Assembly: GCA_030019215.1 (NCBI GenBank)
Contig: JASEEZ010000011.1
Span: forward strand, 1 to 55,877
Length of the DNA stretch: 55,877 nt
Direction of reading: 5' to 3'
Source: Actinomycetota bacterium
GTDB lineage: Bacteria; Actinomycetota; Aquicultoria; Subteraquimicrobiales; UBA9087
This document shows, piece after piece, positions 42,437 to 50,512 of this stretch. Position numbers and translations under genes: made by a program. How positions within the stretch are numbered: position 1 is the first letter of the stretch; every line of letters starts with the position of its first letter. The notes under the pieces are model-generated. The model was not told where the DNA came from, did not search any database, and saw only the letters and a list, made by a program, of their open reading frames with translations.

Positions 42437-43609
42437 ATGATGTCATATCATTTTGGAGATATCAAACAAAGGTTGAAGTTTGCGCTCGCCCGTTCAGTCG
42501 CGGGCTTTACAAATCTAATAAAACCCGTTGGCTCAGTGAGGGATGTCTTAGGTTCTCCCGGGCAAAAGATTCTCGTCATTATGACCTCTGGCATCGGGAA
42601 CATGATTTTGTTCGTTCCCACCCTGCGCGAGTTACGCCGCCGTTTCCAAAAATCGCAGATCATCATCTTGGTGGAACCCAGAGGAACCAGGGAAATTTTG
42701 CAGGGGTGCCCCTATGTCGATGAGATAATCGTCATGGAATTTGACAACCGATTTGAGAGATGGCGTTTGCTAAAGCGTTTACGAAACGAACATTACAACA
42801 TGGTTATCGTTTCTTTTACCTCCCAAAACCTTGACAATGCCTTTCTTGGTTTTTTGACGGGGGCCCCGGTTCGGGTGGGCTACGATATCCAGGATTGCGC
42901 TTTCCTTTATACTCACAGGATCCCCTTTGCCTACGGGAGGCATGAGGTGGAATTGAACCTGGATATACTGCGCGTCTTGGGGGCTGACGTCGACGAGGGC
43001 AAGAAAGAGCTGGAGCTCTGGATCAGTCCCGAGGAGAAAAAGGCTGGCCAAGAGATTCTGCGCCGATACGGAATACGGGAGAAAAAGCTATTGGTCGGGT
43101 TCCATCCCGGTTCTCACCACGATCTGGCCTATAAGCGTTGGCCTCAGGAAGACTTCGCTCAATTGGGCGATATGTTAATCGAGAAATATGACGCCAGGGT
43201 TCTCCTATTTGGGAGCTTGGATGAGCTCGAGGTCAGTCAACGTCTGGAATCGATGATGTCCAATCGACCGATTTTGCTTACTGGGAAGCTTTCTTTGAGG
43301 GAGACACTGGCTGTGGTGGCGGAGTGTGGGCTTTTTGTCAGCAACGACAGTGGGTTGATGCACGTTGCCGCAGCCCTTAAGGTTCCCGTGGTAGGTATTT
43401 TTGGTCCGACCATTCCCAGCAAGAATGCTCCTTATGGAGATGAGGATAAATGTGTTGCGATGAGCAAGAATTTACCCTGCAGTCCCTGTTACAAAATGTA
43501 CGAGAGGTTTAACTGCGATACTCTCGAGTGCCTGAAGTCGATCTCTGCAAAAGAGATTTTGGACCTAATCGACCAGAAGTTTTTGGGTGCCAAGCGGAGA
43601 GCGGGATAG
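42437..43609 (+). CDS. Glycosyltransferase family 9 (heptosyltransferase-like)
   Basis: 390 residues with GT-B fold motifs of the GT9 family: ILVIMTSGIGNMILFVPTLREL near the start, VGFHPGSHHDLAYKRWP in the middle, and FVSNDSGLMHVAAALKVPVVGIFGPT as the donor-binding signature. In Gram-negative bacteria GT9 adds heptose to LPS; in Actinobacteriota and other lineages members act in other surface glycans. The C-terminal stretch has several cysteines (LPCSPCYKMYERFNCDTLEC), a pattern common in GT9 proteins of this subtype. ATG start behind GGAGAG. Confidence 0.9.
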   Translation: MMSYHFGDIKQRLKFALARSVAGFTNLIKPVGSVRDVLGSPGQKILVIMTSGIGNMILFVPTLRELRRRFQKSQIIILVEPRGTREILQGCPYVDEIIVMEFDNRFERWRLLKRLRNEHYNMVIVSFTSQNLDNAFLGFLTGAPVRVGYDIQDCAFLYTHRIPFAYGRHEVELNLDILRVLGADVDEGKKELELWISPEEKKAGQEILRRYGIREKKLLVGFHPGSHHDLAYKRWPQEDFAQLGDMLIEKYDARVLLFGSLDELEVSQRLESMMSNRPILLTGKLSLRETLAVVAECGLFVSNDSGLMHVAAALKVPVVGIFGPTIPSKNAPYGDEDKCVAMSKNLPCSPCYKMYERFNCDTLECLKSISAKEILDLIDQKFLGAKRRAG

Positions 43610-43628
43610 GCTATCTTGAGGTGATTTT

Positions 43629-44678
43629 GTGAAATTATTCAGAACCTTTTTGCGTAAATATCGTCGAGCCAGATCCATGCCGCCCAAGGAGCTAATTGCC
43701 GAGATCAGCAAGCGCGCCAGGCGCAGGATCAACCGTTTGTCGGGTCTAAAGCCTGGCTACATGTTTTACTTGATCAAGGACAGCGTTCATAAATCGCGGC
43801 ACGATGGCGTCATGCAGTTTCCCCGGACCCTATCGGTTGGGGTCAGCGATGCCTGTAATCTGGACTGCATAATGTGTCCTCGCAGGGTTATGACCTGGAA
43901 GGGCGGTCTCATGGAGATGGACTTGTTTGAGAAGATAATCGATGAGTGCGCCGAGTATTACATAATTGAAGCGGCACTGATAGGTTTCGGTGAACCCTTG
44001 CTCCATCCCCGGATAATTGAGATGAGCAAGTATGCTAAGGAGCAGGGTATACGCTCAGTTTATACCAGTACCAACTGCACTCTCCTGACGCCGGAGATGT
44101 CGAAGGAGATATTGACCGACTCTGGCTTTGACAGGATTACGCTCTCCCTCGATGGAGCCAACAAGGAGACCTATGAAAAACTCCGGCTTAAATCCGATTA
44201 CAAAAAAGTTACCGAGAACGTCGCCTATTTCTTGAGCTTAAAAGAGCAACTGAGGAAGAGAAAGCCAGTCGTCTGGCTGCAAATCTTGCGCATGAAGGAT
44301 ACGGAGGCGGAGATCAAGGAGTTCATCCGGAGGTGGACGCCCTATCTTGGCTTATGGGATGAAATTTTCGTGAAGGACATGGACACCATAGGTGGACTGG
44401 TTGAGGACATGCGAACTCAGGAAGCAATCGCTCTCAAAGCACAAAAAGAAAGGACTCCTTGCCAACAACTCTGGAAGTATATGTCCATCGCTTACAACGG
44501 GGATGTCACGGTCTGTTGCAAGGATGCGAATTACGTGTTGAAGGTGGGAAACGCGAAAGAATCCACTTTAAAGGAGCTGTGGTTGGGCAAAAAATGGCAG
44601 GCCATTCGTGATATTCATCGGCGTGGCGATTATGACAGGTTGTCTCCGTGCAGAGATTGTCTCACCTGGGATCTTTAG
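43629..44678 (+). CDS. Radical SAM protein with SPASM domain
   Basis: 349 residues. The radical-SAM cluster motif CNLDCIMC follows GVSDA near residue 75; next come GFGEPLLHP and SLDGANKETYEKLR, the normal layout of the TIM-type barrel. A C-terminal SPASM-like cysteine set is visible (CQQLWKYMSIAYNGDVTVCC and CRDC), probably holding an auxiliary 4Fe-4S cluster. Such proteins are frequent in polysaccharide loci, where their substrate is mostly unknown. GTG start behind GAGGTG, 19 bases after the GT9 gene. Not a peptide-maturation system as far as seen: no precursor peptide is nearby. Confidence 0.87.
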   Translation: MKLFRTFLRKYRRARSMPPKELIAEISKRARRRINRLSGLKPGYMFYLIKDSVHKSRHDGVMQFPRTLSVGVSDACNLDCIMCPRRVMTWKGGLMEMDLFEKIIDECAEYYIIEAALIGFGEPLLHPRIIEMSKYAKEQGIRSVYTSTNCTLLTPEMSKEILTDSGFDRITLSLDGANKETYEKLRLKSDYKKVTENVAYFLSLKEQLRKRKPVVWLQILRMKDTEAEIKEFIRRWTPYLGLWDEIFVKDMDTIGGLVEDMRTQEAIALKAQKERTPCQQLWKYMSIAYNGDVTVCCKDANYVLKVGNAKESTLKELWLGKKWQAIRDIHRRGDYDRLSPCRDCLTWDL

Positions 44679-44691
44679 ACGGGATGGTTAA

Positions 44692-45861
44692 ATGAAAGTG
44701 GTCTTATCGACCAGACATGTGTATCCCTTTCAGGGTTACGGAGGAGCCCAGAGGTACACCTATTGTCTGGCAAAACATTTGAATAAACAAGGCGTTGAGG
44801 TGGAGGTACTGACCAATTCAAACGATAGTGGATTTCACCAGGAGACGTTTGAGGGTATTCAGTTCACTCTTTTCCCCCCACTGGTTGAGACCACACCGTG
44901 GGGGATGCTGTTGACTTTCGTTCCCTTCACAAGATTGATAGCGAAGTATTTAAAGGAAAAAGAGTTCGACATCCTTCACAGCTTTAGTGGCACGGCTTTT
45001 TACTATTCTTTCTTTTCCGACAGGGTTCCTATCGTCGCTCAAGGATTTGGAAACGAGCCCTACAAAGCAAAGAGGGCCTTTGACAAAATTTACAACTACA
45101 TCACTTTTTATCCCAATGGCTGGTGGTGTTTTCAGAAAGCGGATGCCATAGCTTCTGAGGGGGAGGTGCAGTCAGAGGAAATAGTGAAAATCTTCCATGT
45201 TTCCAAAGAGAAGATAGTTGTTCTCCCAGATGGGGTGGATCTGTCCTTTATTCGGGAGTCAATCGCTCGCCCAAAAGTCTCCAGACAGGATTTGGGATTG
45301 AATGAGAAGGATTTTGTTCTCATCAACGTCAACAGGCTTGTTTCGAACAAAGGCGTGAATTATCTCATTGATGCGCTGAAGATGTTGAGGGGTCGTATCC
45401 CCAATCTAAAACTGATAATCGTTGGGACAGGCCCAGAGGAGTCGAGCATCATTTCGATGATTAAAGATTACGAGTTAGATGATGTCGTTTTGCACTTTAA
45501 AAATGTCGAGGATTCCTTGCTCTTCTCTTACTATGGTTTATCGGATCTTTTCGTCTGCCCGACTTTGTTTGAGGGCCTACCCTTGGTCGTGCTCGAGGCC
45601 ATGGCCTGTGGGTTGCCCATAGTGGCCACCAATACAGGTGAGAATCCGCAGGTGGTCAAGGAGGACGTGAATGGGCACCTGGTGCCCGTGGCCAGCGCTC
45701 AAGGTCTGGCAGAGGGGATTTTTAAGGTTTATGAAAATGACAGCAGGGATTCGATGGGTAAGAAATCTGCGGAGATGGTTCGAGAATACGACTGGGGTAT
45801 AATTGCTGGGAGGGCTATCGAGATATACGAGGATCTGGTGAGAAAGAGGAGGAGGCAGTGA
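44692..45861 (+). CDS. GT4 family glycosyltransferase
   Basis: 389 residues, GT-B fold. The N-terminal FQGYGGAQRYTYCLAKHLNKQG glycine loop, VLPDGVDLSFI, the donor-domain start INVNRLVSNKGVNYLIDAL, IVGTGPEESSI and the E-x7-E motif in PTLFEGLPLVVLEAMACGLPIVA are all present. Cytoplasmic transfer of an activated sugar onto the growing lipid-linked glycan is expected. ATG start. Its stop overlaps the GTG of the aminotransferase gene (GTGA at 45858), so expression is coupled. Confidence 0.93.
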   Translation: MKVVLSTRHVYPFQGYGGAQRYTYCLAKHLNKQGVEVEVLTNSNDSGFHQETFEGIQFTLFPPLVETTPWGMLLTFVPFTRLIAKYLKEKEFDILHSFSGTAFYYSFFSDRVPIVAQGFGNEPYKAKRAFDKIYNYITFYPNGWWCFQKADAIASEGEVQSEEIVKIFHVSKEKIVVLPDGVDLSFIRESIARPKVSRQDLGLNEKDFVLINVNRLVSNKGVNYLIDALKMLRGRIPNLKLIIVGTGPEESSIISMIKDYELDDVVLHFKNVEDSLLFSYYGLSDLFVCPTLFEGLPLVVLEAMACGLPIVATNTGENPQVVKEDVNGHLVPVASAQGLAEGIFKVYENDSRDSMGKKSAEMVREYDWGIIAGRAIEIYEDLVRKRRRQ

Positions 45862-46958
45862 GGGATTTCATACCGGTGGCGGAACCATATCTGGGGGGAA
45901 ACGAGCTGAAGTATGTGAGTGATTGCATAGAGAGCGGCTGGATATCCTCGGTAGGAGAGTATGTTATTCGGTTTGAGAATGACTTTAGCAAGTTTTGCGG
46001 GACGAAATACGCCGTTGCTACCAGTAATGGAACTGTTGCTATTCACCTTGCCCTCGAAGTTTTGGAGGTGGGAGAAGGGGATGAGGTCATCGTTCCCACA
46101 TTCACCTTCGCTTCAACCGCCTTTGCCGTGAGTTACACGGGGGCTAGACCCGTCTTTGTCGATTCTGAGCCCGCCACTTGGAACATAGATCCACAGAGGA
46201 TAGAGGAGAAGATCACCCCCCGAACGAAGGCCATAATTCCGGTTCATCTCTACGGTCACCCAGTGGATATGGACCCCCTCCTGCAATTGGCTCGTAAGCA
46301 TAACCTATATGTGATCGAGGATGCGGCGGAGGCCCATGGGGCTGAGTACAAGGGGAGGCGAGTGGGGAGTCTTAGCGATGTTGGCTGCTTCAGTTTCTAT
46401 GGGAACAAGATAATTACCACCGGCGAAGGAGGGATGCTCACCACCGATAGTGAGGAAATTCTGGAGAAGGCCAGGCTCCTGCGAGATGTGGCCATGTCTC
46501 CCGAAAAAAGATACTGGCATTCTCGCATCGGATTCAACTACCGAATGACCAATCTTCAAGCAGCGGTTGGAGTAGCTCAGCTGGAGAGGATAGAGGAGTT
46601 AATCCAAAGAAAAAGAGAGATCGCTGAGATCTATGCTTCTCTACTGCGGGATTTACCCGGCGTTACTTTACCTCCCGAAGCAAGTTGGGCGAAGAACGTT
46701 TACTGGATGTACTCGGTTTTAATCGAGGATGATTTCGGACCAAAAAGAGACAAGGTAATGACCGGTTTGAGAGAGCGCGGAGTCGATAGTCGCCCCTTCT
46801 TCTATCCGCTTCACACCCTTCCTCCCTATAACGGTGGAGAGAAATTTCCCGTAGCGGAGAAGATAGCCAGGAAGGGCATCAACCTTCCTTCGGGCGTGAC
46901 CTTAACCAAAGAAGAGATTGGAAGAGTTATCGAGGCGCTGAGGGAATTGAGGCGATAA
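45858..46958 (+). CDS. DegT/DnrJ/EryC1 (sugar aminotransferase) family protein
   Basis: 366 residues. PLP-dependent fold with the N-terminal FIPVAEPYLGGNELKYV, ATSNGTVAIHLALEVL, IPVHLYGHPVDMDPLLQLA, IEDAAEAHGAEYKG and the Lys that binds PLP in FSFYGNKIITTGEGGM. The family makes amino sugars from nucleotide-linked 4- or 3-keto sugars, using glutamate. An obvious substrate here would be dTDP-4-keto-6-deoxyglucose made by RmlB, giving an N-sugar, but this is inference. GTG start overlapping the GT4 stop. Confidence 0.92.
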   Translation: MRDFIPVAEPYLGGNELKYVSDCIESGWISSVGEYVIRFENDFSKFCGTKYAVATSNGTVAIHLALEVLEVGEGDEVIVPTFTFASTAFAVSYTGARPVFVDSEPATWNIDPQRIEEKITPRTKAIIPVHLYGHPVDMDPLLQLARKHNLYVIEDAAEAHGAEYKGRRVGSLSDVGCFSFYGNKIITTGEGGMLTTDSEEILEKARLLRDVAMSPEKRYWHSRIGFNYRMTNLQAAVGVAQLERIEELIQRKREIAEIYASLLRDLPGVTLPPEASWAKNVYWMYSVLIEDDFGPKRDKVMTGLRERGVDSRPFFYPLHTLPPYNGGEKFPVAEKIARKGINLPSGVTLTKEEIGRVIEALRELRR

Positions 46959-46961
46959 GTT

Positions 46962-47654
46962 TTGGGTAAGCCGACGAGCCGAGGGAAACTTTACGATGAT
47001 CAATGGAGGAGGGCCCCCGATGCCGGGATCGAGAGGCTGGAATTTGAAACCATTCTGGAGTGGGTGAGCCCCGGCTCCAAAGTGCTCGATCTGGGTTGCG
47101 GGGATGGTTCACTGGGTTCTCGATTGATTGAGGAAAAGGACTGCAGGGTTTGGGGTGTGGATGTCAGCGGATTGGCAGTGAATCTGGCAAATAAGAAGGG
47201 GGTCGTCGCTCAGGTTGGAGACTTGGACCACGAGAAGTTGCCCTTCGAGGACGGCTTTTTCGACTATGTCATCCTGTGCGATGTCCTGGAGCATGTTTTC
47301 TTCCCCAAGAAAGTATTGGAGGAGGCCAAGCGTTTGACTCGAGAAAGTCTTATCGTCGCCGCTCCAAATGTGGCTTACTGGAGCGGCAGACTCGACCTTC
47401 TGAGGGATTATTCCCCCCGCGCCCCTCTATTTGGATTCAACTGGTACGACTCGGATCATGTCACCCTCTTCTCCTACGGGGATTTTCTGAAGCTGATCCA
47501 AAAGATAGGCTTGAAAGTGGAGAGGAAGCATTTCATCGCCCCTCATAGAATCGAGAAAATCTCCTTTTTAAAGAGGGTGTTTCCGGGTCTGTTTGCCCTG
47601 GTCTTTGTAGCAGAGCTGAGAAGATTTGAAAGGGTGAAAACAAGATCAGCATAG
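46962..47654 (+). CDS. Class I SAM-dependent methyltransferase (MetW-like)
   Basis: 230 residues. VLDLGCGDGSLGSRLIEEK is the SAM-binding loop, VWGVDVSG the acidic strand end, and PFEDGFFDYVILCDVLEHVFFP the motif IV region, close to the MetW/UbiG type. The C-terminal half has no further domain. TTG start with a poor ribosome-binding site, 3 bases after the aminotransferase stop, so it depends on coupling. Likely N- or O-methylation of the sugar or of the lipid-linked glycan. Confidence 0.85.
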   Translation: MGKPTSRGKLYDDQWRRAPDAGIERLEFETILEWVSPGSKVLDLGCGDGSLGSRLIEEKDCRVWGVDVSGLAVNLANKKGVVAQVGDLDHEKLPFEDGFFDYVILCDVLEHVFFPKKVLEEAKRLTRESLIVAAPNVAYWSGRLDLLRDYSPRAPLFGFNWYDSDHVTLFSYGDFLKLIQKIGLKVERKHFIAPHRIEKISFLKRVFPGLFALVFVAELRRFERVKTRSA

Positions 47655-47689
47655 TTCGCAAGGCTGCTGCCAACACCGGCGTAATTTTT

Positions 47690-49078
47690 TTGGGACAGGT
47701 TCTCACAAAACTTGTCTCGCTTTTTGTGATGGTTTGCCTGGCGAGGTACCTTGGTCAGGTTGGTTTCGGGAAGTTTGCCTTTGCCTTTGCCTATCTCGGT
47801 TTCTTTGCCATTCTCACCGATTTTGGTCTAGATCAGATACTCGTCCGGGAAATAGCAGGCACTGAAAGGTCGCCCGAGGTCTTGTTCGGGAATGCCGTTT
47901 TACTGAAACTGTCTCTGGCGGTGCTTTCTCTAATTTTGGCCTGCTCGATCGCCCTGTCGCTGGATTATCCGCTCAGTACCAAGATACTGGTTCTTCTTGC
48001 CTCGATTTCCCTGATTTTTTCCTACCAGTCGCCGTCCTTTGGGAATGTATTCACCACCATCTTCACGGTGAATTTGAGCCGGGTTTACGTGACCGCCATC
48101 GATCTGGTTAGCAAGGTCGTTATGGGTGCGCTGACCTTGCTGCTTATTTTGTTGGGGAGAACTTTGTTTGAGATAGTCGCCGTAAACGTCTTCGGGCTTA
48201 TCCCCGGTTTCATTGCTTTAGTCTATTTGTCCAACAGGTTTATTAGGCCCAAATTTTCTCTTGATTTTGGCTTATGGAAATTTTTGTTAAGTGAGTCGCT
48301 ACCCATTGCCCTTTCTTCGATTTTTGTTATGGTTTATTTCAGGGTGGATGTGATTTTGCTCTCTTTGTGGAAGGGGGAGGGAGCCATTGGACTTTATTCG
48401 GCATCTTTCAAGCTCACGGAGGCTTTCACGATCTTGGGTTCTGCCTTTATCATCACGCTTCTACCCCTTGCCTCCCGCTACTATAAATCAGCCAGGAAAT
48501 CCATGGAGGTGGCTTATCAGGTGAGTTTGAAATATCTCCTTCTTTTGATGATTCCGGTTTCCATTGGAACCCTTTTTTATCGTCACCAAATCATAAACGT
48601 CCTGTACGGCGGGGAGTACGCTGCCACCAGTTCAGCGTTGTCCATTCTCATTTGGGCAACGACCTTCATGATGCTGAATATGACCATCACCACCTTTTTG
48701 ATCTCCATATACCAGCAGAAGATATTTACTTTGATGGCCTTTTGCTTGATGGTGGCTAACTTGACATTCAACTTTTTGTTGATTCCGCGCTTTTCCTTTG
48801 TGGGGGCGGCCATCGCCACCGTCTTGACAGAAGGGTTATTCACAGTGTTTGGCGCATTTTATCTGGCTAAGTTTCATGATCTTTTGCCCTCTCCCTCCTT
48901 GCTCAGGTTGATTCCGGTCAATCTCGTCTTTATTTTGTTTCTCGTTTTTTTCAGTAAGTATTCGGTCTTTGTGATCGTTCCGGTTTCTATTCCTGTTTAC
49001 CTGGCTCTATTAACTATTTTTGGGGGAGTAGGTCGGTTCGAGATTGACTTGCTTAAGAAGGTGTTTGCCCGAGCTTAA
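47690..49078 (+). CDS. Wzx-like polysaccharide flippase (MOP superfamily)
   Basis: At least 462 residues with about 12-14 hydrophobic helices and the flippase start LTKLVSLFVMVCLARYLGQVGFGKFAFAFA-like sequence. It would flip an undecaprenyl-linked oligosaccharide across the membrane. The first standard start in frame is TTG 47690, but the open frame continues upstream to 47630 and encodes SIVRKAAANTGVIF, which is the normal N-terminal helix of this family. No ATG, GTG or TTG is present in that part; AAAGGGTG at 47629-47636 is placed for an ATC (47645) or ATA (47651). The real start is therefore probably non-standard, or there is an error upstream. Confidence 0.88.
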   Translation: MGQVLTKLVSLFVMVCLARYLGQVGFGKFAFAFAYLGFFAILTDFGLDQILVREIAGTERSPEVLFGNAVLLKLSLAVLSLILACSIALSLDYPLSTKILVLLASISLIFSYQSPSFGNVFTTIFTVNLSRVYVTAIDLVSKVVMGALTLLLILLGRTLFEIVAVNVFGLIPGFIALVYLSNRFIRPKFSLDFGLWKFLLSESLPIALSSIFVMVYFRVDVILLSLWKGEGAIGLYSASFKLTEAFTILGSAFIITLLPLASRYYKSARKSMEVAYQVSLKYLLLLMIPVSIGTLFYRHQIINVLYGGEYAATSSALSILIWATTFMMLNMTITTFLISIYQQKIFTLMAFCLMVANLTFNFLLIPRFSFVGAAIATVLTEGLFTVFGAFYLAKFHDLLPSPSLLRLIPVNLVFILFLVFFSKYSVFVIVPVSIPVYLALLTIFGGVGRFEIDLLKKVFARA

Positions 49079-49099
49079 GTTCTGAATCGGAGGGCTGAG

Positions 49100-50287
49100 G
49101 TGTTAAAAGGGGAAGACATCATCTACGTTTGCGAAGGAGAATGGTCTTTTCAACGTGGGGGGCACATGTCAAGCATGTTTCCTCTGTTATTGGAAAATAA
49201 TAGGATTTTGTATCTGGATTTGCCCACCTCAAGCCAGGTTTTTTACAAGCAGCCGAAACTTTTAATGCACAGATTGCGGCGGTGGCGAAGGGGACTGGAG
49301 AAAATAAAAGAGAATTTTTACACTTACTCGCCTTTTCCACCTCTTCCTCTGGGCAATAAATCATCTTTAAGCAACAGATTGAATGCCCTTTTCCTGGCTC
49401 CTTTTTTGAAAGGTGCTGTTAAGAAACTTGCTTTCAAGGAACCCATTCTTTTAATTCAGCGCTTTAACTCCGCTGATTTAGTGGGTATGTTTGACGAAAA
49501 AATTTCTTGTTATCTCTGTGTGGACGAGTACTCCTTCACCACCAACCCAAATGTCCGGGATGAAGTTATTAGAGAGATCGAGAAGCAGTTCTTGTCCAAG
49601 GTTGACTTAGTGTTTACGACTTCAACCCTTCTGTACGAGGACAAAAAGCGGTACAATCCTCGAACCTATCTAGTGCCCAACGCTGCCGATGCCTCTCATT
49701 TTCGGCGGGCGCTTTCGCACGAGACGAAAATTCCTGAAGATATCGTGGCTATACCTTCACCTATTATAGGATTGACGGGAACATCTCCAGCTCGTCTGGA
49801 TTTTTCTCTTCTAGGGTATCTCGCCGAGAATGAGCCATCATGGTCCATCGTTTTGCTGGGGTATTTGGAATGTCCGGAGATGGAAAAGATTGCCAAACTT
49901 CCCAATGTACACTTTTTGGGCTGGAGGGATTTCGCGGTGATTCCCAATTACCTAAAAGCTTTTGACGTGTGCATAATCCCTTTTAAGGTGAACGAGCAGA
50001 CAGACACGATGAATCTATATAAGCTGCACGAGTACGTGGCGGCTGGAAAACCAGTTGTCTCCACTCCTCTGTTTGAGGTAAAAAGATATGGTGAGAAATA
50101 TCCTGGGATCGTGGGTGTAGCTGGTGATCCAGAGGGGTTCCGATCGTGCATTAAAAGTTGTCTGGATGAGAACGAGTCTGTAGTCGAGCGGAGGCTGGAG
50201 GTGGCTTTGGAAAACACATGGGAAGAACGATTGGAGAATATATCGAAAGTCATTTACGCTTGCCTAAAGGAACTTGGCAGAGATTAG
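49100..50287 (+). CDS. GT4-like glycosyltransferase
   Basis: 395 residues. The N-terminal part (IIYVCEGEWSFQRGGHMSS) is weakly conserved, but the C-terminal donor domain is clear: IGLTGTSPARLDFSLLGYLA, SIVLLGYLECPEMEKIAKLPNVHFLGWRD, then FDVCIIPFKVNEQTDTMNLYKLHEYVAAGKP. This resembles the TuaH/WcaI-like GT4 branch in which the Asn-Leu-x-KLHEY motif contacts the nucleotide. GTG start behind GGAGGG. Probable cytoplasmic step of glycan assembly. Confidence 0.85.
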   Translation: MLKGEDIIYVCEGEWSFQRGGHMSSMFPLLLENNRILYLDLPTSSQVFYKQPKLLMHRLRRWRRGLEKIKENFYTYSPFPPLPLGNKSSLSNRLNALFLAPFLKGAVKKLAFKEPILLIQRFNSADLVGMFDEKISCYLCVDEYSFTTNPNVRDEVIREIEKQFLSKVDLVFTTSTLLYEDKKRYNPRTYLVPNAADASHFRRALSHETKIPEDIVAIPSPIIGLTGTSPARLDFSLLGYLAENEPSWSIVLLGYLECPEMEKIAKLPNVHFLGWRDFAVIPNYLKAFDVCIIPFKVNEQTDTMNLYKLHEYVAAGKPVVSTPLFEVKRYGEKYPGIVGVAGDPEGFRSCIKSCLDENESVVERRLEVALENTWEERLENISKVIYACLKELGRD

Positions 50288-50323
50288 GAATGGTAAGTTT
50301 ATCTTGAAAAGGGGGGGATTATT

Positions 50324-50491
50324 ATGGTGAACGAAGATTTGTTGAAGATTTTGGCTTGCCCGGCGTGCAAGGGAGATGTGGAGCTCAAGGAAGACAAGAT
50401 TTGCTGTACCAAGTGCGGGAGAAGATATCCCATCGTCGATGGCATTCCGGTGATGCTGGTTGAAGAGGCCGAGCAGCCTGAGTCCAAATAA
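50324..50491 (+). CDS. Trm112-like small zinc-ribbon protein
   Basis: A short 55-residue protein, [17 protein letters not shown] at the N-terminus, then [19 protein letters not shown]. Two CxxC pairs (Cys12/Cys15 and Cys29/Cys32) give one zinc site, the pattern of the Trm112/UPF0434 (YcaR-like) family. In eukaryotes and archaea Trm112 activates methyltransferases; bacterial forms are often next to glycan or methyltransferase genes. ATG start behind a G-run (GGGGGGG) of 7 at 50311-50317. Lies between the GT4-like gene and a GT39-like gene, in the same direction. Confidence 0.85.
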   Translation: MVNEDLLKILACPACKGDVELKEDKICCTKCGRRYPIVDGIPVMLVEEAEQPESK

Positions 50492-50512
50492 AGCTAAATC
50501 GGGGTTTGAGGG

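Noticed and set aside
43629-44678. Radical SAM peptide (RiPP) maturation system
   Set aside because: No short precursor-peptide gene or transporter/peptidase partner is next to the radical SAM gene; neighbours are all glycan genes.
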